From Prostheceraeus crozeri (Eukaryota > Platyhelminthes > Polycladida > Euryleptidae): a stretch of 64,000 nt of DNA. A program made the position numbers and the translations under genes. Within the stretch, counting starts at the first letter, position 1, and each line of letters begins with the position of its first letter. The notes beneath the pieces are model-generated. The model saw only the letters and a list, made by a program, of their open reading frames with translations, did no database searches and was not told the DNA's origin. Location: contig CAJQUW010006159.1 of the NCBI GenBank assembly GCA_907163375.1, forward strand, positions 1 to 64,000. The letters are read 5' to 3'. Positions 43,617 through 54,340 of this stretch are shown here, one piece after another.

Positions 43617-44420
43617 ATGTACCTGTACATGCATTTCGTTATCTCCCTTCTGCTCGGAAGTATTGGAGCTCAGTCAACAACTGCTGTATCTGAAAAATTC
43701 GAAGCTCTGCAGAAAGATTATTGTTTAGAAGCGGGAGCCAATGTCGTGTCCTCCCTTGCGGTTTCAAAACTGGATTGTGCGTCACAGTGCCTCTCCTTGC
43801 CTTCGTGTTGTGGATTGATGTTTCGAACCCCAACTCGCTGCCTTGTTCTCACAAACCTCCATTACAACGTGCGACTGAGCTATTTCTCAACTGGACCATG
43901 CATTCTTTACCGTCGCATGAGCTGTCGGCCCTGCCCAACTTTCTTTTCAACCACTTTCTCAACCGCACCGAATAGAGTGTTTTTCATCTCAAATATAACA
44001 CAGGCAAACAAAAACGCCGAGAAATATTGCGCAAATAATGGAGGGCATGTGATTGAACATTATCCACCGTCTTTTTTGAACGAGTTTATCCAAACAATGA
44101 AATCAGCTTATACCCCAGCAATGAAGGCCAATTCAAAATTTTGTACTCGCACAGACGTAATTTATTGCTATTCATCCTCTGGATTAAAGCCGCTGAGCAA
44201 TGGCAGTTACATCTGGCCAAATCAGAATGCCATATATAATTCTAATCTTTATAAGCAACAAATTTCAGGCAAATATCGGACACTTCTTAATGGAGGTTCA
44301 AAGTTTATAAGTTTGGCTCTGTATTTTGGTTTGACTGGCACTCAATCTCTATGGGGATCATATGTTGTGAGAAAGTCTTCTAACAACCAAGCATTTGTGG
44401 TGTGTGAATGCTATGTGTAG
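43617..44420 (+). CDS. secreted PAN/apple and C-type-lectin-like protein
   Basis: 267-residue protein. The N-terminus is a signal peptide (hydrophobic VISLLLGSIGA, cleavage likely after Ala18). Residues about 34-101 form a PAN/apple-like domain: Cys36, KLDCASQCLSLPSCC (Cys54, 58, 64, 65), Cys75 and Cys95. Residues about 103-267 resemble a C-type lectin fold: SCRPCPTFF start, AEKYCANNGGHV (the YC...GGHV helix), and a FVVCECYV end. The usual WIGL core and Ca-binding EPN/QPD triplets are not seen, so sugar binding is doubtful. The exon follows a polypyrimidine tract ending TTTCCAG directly before the ATG, so an upstream (5' UTR) intron is likely. Most likely an extracellular adhesion or immune-type protein. 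A possible AATAAA is at about 45231. Confidence 0.8.
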   Translation: MYLYMHFVISLLLGSIGAQSTTAVSEKFEALQKDYCLEAGANVVSSLAVSKLDCASQCLSLPSCCGLMFRTPTRCLVLTNLHYNVRLSYFSTGPCILYRRMSCRPCPTFFSTTFSTAPNRVFFISNITQANKNAEKYCANNGGHVIEHYPPSFLNEFIQTMKSAYTPAMKANSKFCTRTDVIYCYSSSGLKPLSNGSYIWPNQNAIYNSNLYKQQISGKYRTLLNGGSKFISLALYFGLTGTQSLWGSYVVRKSSNNQAFVVCECYV

Positions 44421-46033
44421 TCTGATGACCATTGTAGGAGCTTTGTTTGCCAGCTACACTGCCAATCGCTGGATACGAACATTTCACACAGATTGAAACC
44501 AAATTCATGTACAATATGGAATTTACTATTGGCACGAGATTTTCGTATATTTACAGATCATATTACAGAGCATGTTTTGCACATGAACGAACAACTACTT
44601 CTGCGATGACAACTACGCGCTAATTGGTTAAATGATCACAAAGCTACACTGTAAACTATGCACTACTAAATGAAATAGATTTCGCTAACAAAGCTGCTCA
44701 TCAAAAGCAGCTAACATTTCATCCCAAACAAATGTGGCTTGACTTTCATGGCTACCAGACCGCGTTTATCTGGTAGCGGCTGCTTGCATGATTTGGTGCC
44801 TACTCGGTCCGGTAGTCGATTCTTTTTGGTATTGCCGATGGATTCCGGAGGCACTGTACCGGCTAAAAAGCGTCACGGGCAACGCACCTGCACAAAAACG
44901 ACACGTGTTGCTAAATCCTTCAGACCACTTTCTAGATAGATGCAAACAGTGAAATCCTTCTATCTCTAATCACATCAGATTATAAATGACTTCATTCTCA
45001 GTATTTGTGTGTGCACTATGACATTTTGAAAGCTGTCAGGACTTTCACAGCAGGAACATTACCGGCAATATCCCAACAATTGAATACAATCGCGACATGT
45101 ACGTCGAAAATGGCTACCATAGCTGTGCAATTCTATTGATATGCCACAATCATGGATTTGCATGTATTTGTTCAGTTTAATGTCTGTTGTAAGTATCTTA
45201 TTTGCACGTCCTTCAATGTGACATGGTAGACAATAAACCGGCACTAAAACGGAGTTCTTGTATTACTTGAAGATATTCACTTGATCAGCTGTAATGAGAC
45301 TGCATTATTTGAAGATATTCACATGATCAGCTATAATGAAACACTGAGAAACATTTTGCTTTCTTACTGAATGTCGTGAACTTAATGTTTGGATTCATAT
45401 TCATCCGTGCTATTTCAGTGGAAAGGGTCCGTCATTTTGTGCATTTAGTTGGTCATTGTCAACATGTCAATTTTAATGGAATTTCCATGAGCGTCTGATT
45501 GATTGATAACAATTAATAAATGTCAGTACAAAGATATTGCCACATGTGAATTTCGCGCTAATTTCATCAGAATTATTTGATGATCTTGCTTAAAATGTTG
45601 ATAATTGTGATGTATAACGTATTCAATAAACTGTGGGATGGAACATGTCGCTTTTTTACAGAGCATTCGACAGGGTCAGTTGCACATACTATAGTCTCAC
45701 GTCCGGTCTGTGTATGCTTATTGAACAGCTGTGATGAAACCTGCACGTGTCCGGCAATCCAGCTGATCAGACTAAATTGAAACACTTCTTGTGGTAAAAC
45801 AAAAACACATTTTTGCTGGCATGACAAGAGGGATCATAAATGCTTGATATCTGCTTTGCTTCAGTTGGCAGGCCATAATACTTACGCTGTGGTCATGGAC
45901 TAGGTTCAAATATCAGACGTTTTGTGCGTTCTTGCGTGAATAGGATCACAGAAAACAGGAAAGTAGCTCCATCGGAATGTCCCATTGTACTTAAAATACC
46001 AGTGTGTTGGCTGCACCGCAATAACTGCTGAAT
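44421..46033. other. no further gene recognised
   Basis: Downstream of the lectin gene. Contains a two-copy 42-bp repeat (45262-45345, TT(A/T)... GAAGATATTCAC ... GATCAGCT) and an AATAAA near 45231 that could end the lectin transcript. The frame 44739-44939 is unassigned. Confidence 0.4.
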
Positions 46034-46037
46034 TTAA

Positions 46038-46815
46038 CCCATTTAAGGTCGCCCATTTAAATATCAGCAAATTTTCTATAAAAACGGTGGTAAGTATTTC
46101 AGAATGTTATAATTAAGAATAATATATGATGACCAGTTCATTACAATAACCCTATCTTAGAAATTAAAGCCGTAACGATTTCGTTACGATGGCGTTATAT
46201 GATGTCAAAATATACAAAAGCATGTTTTTTTTCAAAAGCAGCTTATGAATTGCTCCAAGCGATTCCTGCCGATGAGTCATAGCTTCAGCATGAAAGCTCT
46301 CCATCATATTTCAGAGGTATTTGTCGAAACTGTGAATAATCAAATTTAATTAAAGGCCTGCTTTATGCTTCTTGTCGTTGCTGTGTGCTGTAAAGTCGTT
46401 ATCGTTGAAATGAGATCAAGTTTTTATATTTCGAAATTCATGTCGAGAAATTGATTCTCTTTCTGCATCGACTGCAAATTCATGGTAGAGTTGGAGACGC
46501 CTCGGTCATTCGCAATGTCCACATAAATAAAGAACATCAAGAAATGAACGCATTTGAGATTGTTTAGTATTATGTAGGCCTAAACAATTCTTTTGTCCCG
46601 GGTAGTCACTGGTTTCTGCCACTGAGGTCGATGAGACCATCTGCATGCGTATCAAGCATCTCATAAAGATTCTTGCCTTGAAATGCATCCAGAGAATGTT
46701 TGTCCTATCTGTGAAGATGGAAATTACCAATACTTGCCATTATGTTGACTGCTTTTTCTGCTTTTTTATTCAAATCATCTTTCGTTGCAATCTCACACTG
46801 CCGTACGATGTCACT
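46038..46815 (-). repeat. repeat X/Y, copy X (inverted relative to Y)
   Basis: Nearly identical to 57608-58390 in opposite orientation. The shared 74-codon frame (46506-46730 on minus) differs by two residues from that at 57698-57922. The end at 46034 is TTAA followed by CCCATTTAAGG; the partner ends with the inverse next to TTAA at 58391-58394. A TTAA target and CCC start are the signature of piggyBac-type ends. The other boundary (CGTACGATGTCACTATC) has no evident terminus. A palindrome CGTAACGATTTCGTTACG lies inside. Confidence 0.75.
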
Positions 46816-47362
46816 ATCTTCTACTATCCAATACATAGTGATTTACATACGTTTTTTACTATGTGAGATTTATATATGGCATGTAGTTGGTTCTGAAATG
46901 TAGACTTTATCTTTATGTATCGAATGAAGATAATAATGCAAACTAGCACAGCTGATACAAGTGACAAAATAAACTAGACTTGTACGGCGTCTCTTTCCTT
47001 CCACTTAATATTCTTAGCCAACATAAATTCTTATCGTCGCGCTTTAATAAATATTATTCAGATTTACAACTATTGGATTGCACTGTAATATGTGCACCAC
47101 GAGAAAACCTCGTTGTTTACATTTTATGAAACCGATGGGTAGTAATTCAATCATCTGTATTAAGACAAGAAGTTTTAGTTCAATAATAAAACAGATAATA
47201 TAATAAATTGTTAGGATAATTACAATAAACGTTTGAGCAATCTATACAGAGTCCAATGTCTACGATATAAACAATGAATACAACAACTATTGTCAAATAA
47301 GTTTTGACAAATAGAATAATTGATAGACAAAATAAGTTATGCTCCCGCATATGTCTCTATTA
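46816..47362. other. no gene recognised
   Basis: AT-rich spacer between repeats. Confidence 0.4.
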
Positions 47363-48357
47363 CACTGTAAATCGCTGAATACCAATCACATACGAACGAT
47401 GCATACCAAAATATTTTTTTGGTATATTTCTGTATGATCTTGGTATATATTTGTATGCTTTTCGCATATTATTTCAAGTGTGGTATGCTTTACATACTAA
47501 AGCCATACCAGCACAATGTTAAAAGAAAGCATCAATCATGTCCAAAGTATGTTGATTTAAGGCTTTTTGTCAATAAAGATCACACTAATGCTACTACTGA
47601 TTTGTAAGTAGTGAGATAATGACATTTTATAGTCAAACTAACAATACTGAATTCGATTTTAATACATGTAAGTCCGAGGCATTTCATAAATAATCAATAA
47701 GTATTTGACCATCAACAATTATGCATTATGTAATTTTGGAAGTAAGCATATTATCAATCCAAAATAAAGACACATTATAATTCATGAACTCAAAAATAGT
47801 TATGTTTGAGATATATAAGTCAACATGGTTGCTGAAAAGTTATCGTTTTATTGAAATGATGATTATCAATTTAGTTCAAGGAAATGAGCTAATTATGAGA
47901 ATTGTGAATGCTATAAGACAAGTTGCAAAGATGACATGCGGATTTAAGTCCTCAACAAATCTAATATAGTTAAATACCACACTTTCACAAAGAAATATTC
48001 ACGGCTGGTATTACTGGAAAAAAGTTATTTGTAAGTAGTATGTAGTATAACATATTTTTTGCCATATGACATAAAGCTATTCATACGAAAGACATACGAA
48101 ACACATACCAATTTGCATCGGGTCTCGTATATAAAACATACCAAGAATTCGTATTTCAACGTAAAACAGCCAATCACAGCTAGCATAGTTCGTATCGTTT
48201 ACATACCAATCACATACGAAAGTAAATGGCCATTCGTATGAAAAACATACCAGATTTCTTCATATATACCAGAATCTCGTATCAAATGTTGGTTTCAAAT
48301 TGTATGTAAACTTGGTATGTGTTTGTATGTAATTTTCGTATCCAGCGATTTACAGTG
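47363..48357 (+). mobile_element. repeat R copy 3, full-length MITE
   Basis: Best-preserved copy: left end CACTGTAAATCGCTG, right end CAGCGATTTACAGTG (perfect 15-bp inverted repeats), TA on both flanks, 995 bp. The first and last 150-250 bp are packed with CATACCA/CATACGA and the complementary TGGTATG/TCGTATG. The CACTG start recalls CMC-type (CACTA/Chapaev) elements, while the constant TA would fit Tc1/mariner-type targets. Non-coding. Confidence 0.9.
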
Positions 48358-48949
48358 TAAAAATCAAGTATTGCTCATAGAGTAATGGCTTTGATTCTAC
48401 ATGTTTAGCCGATTATTCCTGCAAAAATATAATGAGTGAATTCAAAACGACGCGAAAGATTCTACTCCTGAACATCAATGCACAATTGTTTACAAATTGA
48501 CCAAGAAAATTATATTGCTACATTTATCAAATCATTGGTTGTTGCCCACTTGCAAGTAATGCGCAGTAGTGAAAACGACATTGTAGCTGATCTGTCCATT
48601 CTCTATTGGAGCATACATAGAACTGAATGACAATTGCAATAAGGCAGTTGGAATGACATGATGAATGACATGATGAATGACACATGGAATGACCTTCATG
48701 ACATTTATTCACAGTGGCTGGCACAAAAACAAGCAGATACAGAGGACAATGTAGCTGTCATAATAAAACCTCAAAGTCAAAATCAATTCATAGAAAGAGA
48801 AATGTACATGTGCATCAATGCCAAATAGTAATTCTGATGATACTATAACTCGAATCAAAGAAACAATAGTACTAAAAACATGCAAAGCAAAAAATAATGC
48901 TTGCAACTAGTAACAACTACAAACTAATAACAATTGCCAACTAAAAGTT
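48358..48949. other. no gene recognised, likely intron
   Basis: Ends in a T-rich stretch and ACAG immediately before the coding segment at 48990. Includes a short GAATGACA(T) repeat near 48650-48690. Confidence 0.4.
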
Positions 48950-49391
48950 TTGTCTAAATTTAGATATTTTTGTTTTCAACAAAAACAGATGATAAGCAAT
49001 AGGCCTGTATGTGCAATGCCGATTTCGCAATGCAAGTTCTATTTTCCTCGTCCATCTATTGATATGATGATTTTACTATTGAATCTACAAATGAAAATTA
49101 AGTCTTACGACGAAGAATACGAAGAAGCAATAAAAATGAACTATCATGTAGATGACGTGGTTTCAGAGATTCAACGAGCATCCATAGAAAACCTCCTCGA
49201 TGTTCAAAGATCGATCTATGATGTTGCCGCCACTTGTACACTCGACGACAAAAAGTTTGCCCCACACTGCGTTTTATACTAAAAACATGTAATCATTAAA
49301 AACACTTTACTTTAGGCCTCAAATTTAATGCCATAACTTTCCTAATGATGATTAATGATGCAAAACAAAAAGATAATTCACAAATATTTTA

Positions 49392-50372
49392 TTAATATTT
49401 GGTAGATCCACCTTTACTAGCAATAATTGCTTCAACTCGTGAAGTCATTGACTCCACCAATTTTTTGCAAATCTCAGCAATTTCAGTGTCTCTTGCCCAC
49501 ACATTTAGGAAAGCGTTAATAAGTTCCTGCTTATTCTTGCATCCGCGAGTCGTGAGACGCCGTTTGATGATTGCCCACAAGTTCTCTATTGGATTAGCAT
49601 CCGGTGAACTGGGAGGCCATGACAAAACTCGAACATCCTTCGTGTTGAAATGGGCCATGCTTCGCTTACTGGTATGACACGCGCATTATCCTGTTGTAGC
49701 CAGCCACTTCCATCTGGAAAAGTCTCCTCCATTTGGGGAACAATTCTGCGATCGATGATCTCATGCACATAAACTTCGGAATTCATATTCCTCTCCACAA
49801 TATGGATACTACCGGGTCCGTGCCAGCTAAAGCAGGCCCATACCATAACACTTGTGGGATGCTTCGTCGTTCGAATGAAATGGTCTGGGGTCAACTTATG
49901 ACCGTAGACAACTCTAACATATTGAGGTGCGTCATCCCGTAGTTCAGCAACTGTTTCATCAGTAAATAAAACTTGTTTCCAGTCATCAGTTGTCCAATGT
50001 TGATGATCTCGAGCCCATTGCAGTCGACGTTTGATTTGACTATTGTTCAGATATGGTCTTCGTCCTGTCTTCATTGCTTTGCAACCGATGGTATTGAGAG
50101 TGCGTTGCATTGTTCTTATACTACAGTCTCCTGAAGCACCAACTTGGTTTAATAGATCTGCAGCTGATGATCTTGGACTTATGACACAAAATCGTTTGAT
50201 TTGTCGTCACTGTCTTTCATCAAATGTCGTCGGTCGCCCACAATTCTGGTACAAAGTTCGATAATCCCCGGATTCTTGTTATCGCTGCCACGTTCAGCCG
50301 ACCGTCTTGTGATCACAGTTTAATCGCCGTGCAATTTCTCGCATTGACAATTTGCCATGTTCCATCAACGTA
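49392..50372 (-). pseudogene. Tc1-1 transposase, degenerate
   Basis: Tc1/mariner transposase. From 50372 leftward: MEHGKLSMREIARRLNCDHK (helix-turn-helix), DYRTLYQNCGRPTTF, SPRSSAADLLNQVG, then LFTDETVAEL (first Asp), SVMVWACFSWHGPGSIHIVE, GWLQQDNA (second Asp) and SPDANPIENLWAIIKRRL (catalytic Glu). A one-base loss after QQDNA shifts the frame; stops lie in the N-terminal third. The first codons (DKRLQI) are across the Tc1-2 insertion, at 51999-52047. A second, inverted copy of the last third is at 52220-52544. Confidence 0.9.
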
Positions 50373-51998
50373 ATCAGTCCGTTTCATAAAAAGTGGATCA
50401 TCCTAAAATTTGACTAAATAAAACATAAGTATGATACAGAAAGCATTTTTCATGTTATTTCATGTCCCTAATATATTTAAATGTCCTTATATAATCTGAT
50501 AAGTTATGATACAGTAACGGTTCTTAAGAAGCTAATATTTTGTGGCCATGCCCTTATTGTCAATGACATTACCAATTCGATGATATCGTTGATTTTTGAC
50601 TGATCTAACTTTCTCCACTCTCTTTTTAACAGTGACGTAAGTTGTGATACGCCACCTGTAGGTAGCAGTGAACGACGAACGTTACGTTTTAGAATACTCC
50701 ATACATTTTCTATGGGATTCAGATCAGGAGAACGAGCTGGCCAAGATAATGTCCTAAGCCCTAATTGAGACTTGCATAAGTTGACTCTACTACTCCTGTG
50801 ACACGTAGCATTATCATCCATAAATAACCAAGTCGATGGATCACCAAGTCGATCTGTCATTTGGCAAATGTTCATTGGTAAAACATTCACATAGCGTTCA
50901 GAATTCATGGTTCCCTGCTGTATGTGAAGTTCAGAGCGGCCATTGGTCCAAATGCCAGCAAATCAGTAGAGTCACACCACCTTCTACCCGGGGACGATGT
51001 AAATGTCTCGGAATTTCCTGATCAGATTTTATCCATTATCTCAATCGACCATCACTATCCTTCAGACGGACTGATGCCTCATCAGACCAGACAACCCGAT
51101 CCCATTGATTTCGCCAGTGACAATGACTCATTGCCCATCTGAGACGTCTTTTTGTATGCTGATCTGATAATTCGATCTGAGAGGGCCTCTTACAGCTCTT
51201 GAAATTCGACTCAATAAGTCTTCTACTAATAGTGGACTTAGAAATAGACGAGTCTAGTGCAGCCATCTCAGTTAACGAGAGACTTGGATCAACTTTAACA
51301 AATCTCAAAATTAGGCGGTCTCTTCGTTTGGATGTTTTGCGTGGACGGCCAGAGCCCTCTTTACGACAGAGTCGAAAATCATCATTATGCCATCGATGCA
51401 CATTTGTGTAAAGGACATTTAGTCGCTTGCTTGTAGCTCGCAAAGAAAACCCTGACACTTTGCCTTTTGTGAATGCGATCTCGTTATTGTTCATTTGTGC
51501 TTTGTATTGTTTTCAACCGGTAAGAGATAGATTTCTAGCTGAAAGCAATCAGGAGTGCTGCCAACACCACCGCAACGAAGTCAGGAAGCTATGGAACATG
51601 AAGTCCAGTTAATCACATGTAGCAGTTACATTATTGTTGATGAATAATGGTGCTATACTGGCTCTGATTGACCGATTTTCTTTATTTTTGTTTTGCTTGA
51701 TAGCTTTTGGCTTGTATAACAACATATTACATAACAAAAGGAAACAAATGTAATTTCATAAGAGTGAGGCATGATTTTGTGTAACATTGCGAAATGAAGA
51801 TCAAATTATCTACTACTTTTTTATCTATAACAGGAAAACAACTCAATATTCATGCTTGAAATTTCCAACAATGATATTAGTAAGCACAACTGACATATCT
51901 TCCAAATTTCAGAGAAAATCGTTCAAGTTTGGCAGAGTTAGACAAAGTTGAAGTTAAGGCGATGTTTAAGGGTGATCCATTTTTTATGAAACAATCTG
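50373..51998 (-). mobile_element. Tc1-2 element, copy A (nested in Tc1-1)
   Basis: Ends share GTTTCATAAAAA then TGGATCA: left from 50373, right end reading inward CAGATTGTTTCATAAAAAAT. A TA abuts the right end; on the left it is displaced by two bases. The element interrupts the first codons of the Tc1-1 transposase, so it inserted later. Length about 1.63 kb, with a degenerate transposase. Confidence 0.88.
50504..51494 (-). pseudogene. Tc1-2 transposase copy A
   Basis: Frame 51494-51036: MNNNEIAFTKGKVSGFSLRA, RWHNDDFRL, GSGRPRKTSKRRDRL, WDRVVWSDEASV (first Asp). Frame 50908-50504: MNSERYVNVLPM, WLFMDDNATCHRS (second Asp) and SPDLNPIENVWSILKRN (Glu; 34 residues after the second Asp). The middle part (50909-51035) is in other frames (FAGIWTNGRSELHI), so there are at least two frame changes. 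Compared with copy C, 15 bases are missing near the start (GFSLRA instead of ALLELGLSLRA). Confidence 0.9.
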
Positions 51999-52219
51999 TA
52001 TTTGCAGGCGTTTATCGTCATGTGCTTGAGCCCTGTTGCTTCGAAATCAATGCTGAAATCACCTTATCGTCTTGTTTATGCATTAAGTTAACAATAACAC
52101 AAAAGCATATATCTATGAAAAAATCAATAATTTTGAACAGTTATGAAGATTGAATGAGCTATGGTAAACCTGACATACTACACGATCAAGCATAGATATC
52201 GCATATGTCTTCGAGTCAT

Positions 52220-52697
52220 CAGATGGAAGTGGCTGGCTACAACAGGATAATGCGCGTGTCATACCAGTAGGCGAAGCATGGCCCATTTCAACACGAAGGG
52301 TGTTCGAGTTTTGTCATGGCCTCCCAGTTCACCGGATGCTAATCCAATAGAGAACTTGTGGGCAATCATCAAACGGCGTCTCAAGACTCGCGGATGCAAG
52401 AATAAGCAGGAACTTATTAACGCTTTCCTAAATGTGTGGGCAAGAGACACTGAAATTGCTGAGATTTGCAAAAAATTGGTGGAGTCAATGACTTCACGAG
52501 TTGAAGCAATTATTGCTAGTAAAGGTGGATCTACCAAATATTAATAAAATATTTGTGAATTATCTTTTTGTTTTGCATCATTAATCATCATTAGGAAAGT
52601 TATGGGATTAAATTTGAGCCCTAAAGTAAAGTGTTTTTAATGATTACATGTTTTTAGTATAAAACGCAGTGTGGGGCAAACTTTTTGTCGTCGAGTG
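52220..52697 (+). repeat. right inverted arm of Tc1-1 (transposase 3' end)
   Basis: Inverted copy of 49239-49716. Contains MAHFNTKGVRVLSWPPSSPD and ANPIENLWAIIKRRLKTRG in an open frame (52278-52544) and the element's 3' untranslated part. It carries the same one-base loss (AATGCGCGTGTCATACC) as the left arm. Confidence 0.9.
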
Positions 52698-52916
52698 TAG
52701 TTTTGGAAGCAAAATCGTCGTGACCGGGGTTTATCTTCCACTAGTAGCAGATGTAGAGCACCTCTTCATCACAGCGGAAAGCAGGAGAGCCGAGGAGAAG
52801 GGCTGATAGACATCTCACAATCGGCACTATGGATTGAATTGAATCGTGAACATGGCCAACAATTTGAATCATCAAGATGCGTGGTAATCAATCTGAGGAC
52901 CATGCAGAGAAGTTGA

Positions 52917-53354
52917 CTATGATAAATTGACATTTTTGGCCCATTTTAATTGATTGCTAGTTTATATTTTGGAATAGAACTGATTCATGCGAGGTGTGAC
53001 GATTGTCACGGGGTGCGTGACCAGAATTATTTTTTAGGTGCCCAGTAGGGATTAACCTCAGCTGAATTAAAGGTTCTGACAGTTCATTTTTCATTATATT
53101 TGGTAGGCATGCACTCGAAACGTTTATCGATGACTTAAAAAATGATGCGGTGAGTTTTAATTGTACTTTTCATGTACATGTATTTGTCTCTGAGTAAAAA
53201 AATTGTAATTTGAATATTTTCATCACTTAAAATTACAATTTATGTATATGTTGTAATTTTCTCATATTTTTTTTTCACTACAATTTATTGCAATTATCGT
53301 ATACTGCGGTGTATAAATTGCAATTTTAGCGCAATTTGGTCGACCAGTGCGATT
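52917..53354. other. no gene recognised
   Basis: Spacer; nothing supported. Confidence 0.4.
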
Positions 53355-53490
53355 TCATGGACATAATATCGATATCAGAATCATCGGAAATTAAGCGACA
53401 ATTCGATATCGGCAAATGAACGATTTCGCAAACATAATATCGATATGAGAATCATCGGAAACAGGGCGACAATTCGATATCGGTCGATGG
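53355..53490 (+). repeat. 71-bp tandem repeat, two copies
   Basis: ACATAATATCGATATCAGAA at 53361 and ACATAATATCGATATGAGAA at 53432, each followed by TCATCGGAAA and GCGACAATTCGATATCGG. Rich in CGATAT words. Confidence 0.85.
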
Positions 53491-54340
53491 ACTACAATTT
53501 GCTCACCTTTCGATTATTAATTGATCGGAAATTGTACGATTTACCGATTGATCGATTTCTCGATGCTCAATCGAGAAAACGCTTTGAATCTGTTAAAAAT
53601 GGAAATCTCGAGATTTGTAATACTACCCTACTCATTCTTGCTGTTAATATACTAATACCATAGATTCCAAACACTGCCGCATATATGTTCAAAACAGACG
53701 TCTACTATACCTTACCGACTACAGATGCTGATAGTGGAAATAGAATAGGACAATGGTCATCACAGGTTAAGGAAATTAAAAATGGATATTATAAAACAAC
53801 AGGAAACCGATGAATAAAAATTGGAAAAGTGGAGGTAAAATATGGAAATACAACGATGCTACTACACCGATTACAAGTGAACTATATCTGACACTACACA
53901 AAGTGGATAATGGTAAGAGTGGATAAGTGTAAAGTGGATAATGGAGGTAAACAATAGAACTACAATGACACTCTACTACACCGAAAGTAATGAAATTATA
54001 CACACTGTACCTAAGACTACACATGGGAAATACTATTTCTTCACTGAATTTGTTATCGCCAGTTTCTTCATCCGTCTATAGTACTTCATGTAATTCCGCA
54101 TTTCTTCATTTGAATTACAATAGATCGACCACTACCGATTAAGGAATATAAAACATAATACTGCAGTCCGTCAGTCATCGGCAGGTACTCGTCTAGTTGT
54201 GTTTCGACTCCTAACCTGAACACTCAAACCCAGACGAGCGGGGTCCCACACATAGTGGCTGACAAAATACTGAACAGGTAATGATATGTCTTGAAAGATA
54301 TGTGACAAAGATAAATCAGATATCATTCAATTGTTGCGTT
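53491..54340. other. no gene recognised
   Basis: Contains GTGGATAATGG-type short repeats near 53890-53950. A small frame at 53685-53816 (VYYTLPTTDADSGNRIGQW) is protein-like but unassigned. Confidence 0.35.

Larger units (their letters stand above)
49239..52697 (-). mobile_element. Tc1-1 element with 478-bp inverted arms, hosting Tc1-2
   Basis: Starts CACTCGACGACAAAAAG (49239) and ends with its inverse (52697), each side bounded by TA (49237-49238, 52698-52699). Arms 49239-49716 and 52220-52697 are inverted copies of each other and equal in length. The left arm contains the 3' end of the minus-strand transposase gene; the right arm is an inverted copy of that same 3' end. The unique middle holds the rest of the gene (49717-50372 and 51999-about 52050) and about 170 bp more. 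Without the nested element it is about 1.83 kb. Confidence 0.85.
48950..52916 (+). pseudogene. unrecognised coding frame split by a Tc1 insertion
   Basis: The left part (48950-49237; probable exon start about 48990 after TTTTCAACAAAAACAG) contains KFYFPRPSIDMMILLLNLQM and IENLLDVQRSIYDVAATC. The Tc1 element (49239-52697) follows. Reading on from the right TA, the same frame continues SFGSKIVVTGVYLPLVADVE, HLFITAESRRAEEKG to a TGA at 52804. After a one-base shift it reads LIDISQSALWIELNREHGQQ and ends at 52916. Frame continuity across the element shows that the insertion split a coding sequence. I do not recognise the family; no domain is assigned. It could be a host gene copy or an older repeat-encoded protein. 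Confidence 0.55.

Noticed and set aside
49239-52697. Two separate, oppositely oriented Tc1 insertions
   Set aside because: Only one pair of TA flanks exists, the arms are equal in length, and the outside coding frame continues across the whole block.
54140-54290. LTR-like promoter (TATAAAA near 54147) with a TGGCTGAC primer-site-like word
   Set aside because: No second copy, no terminal TG...CA pair and no associated genes; too weak to call.
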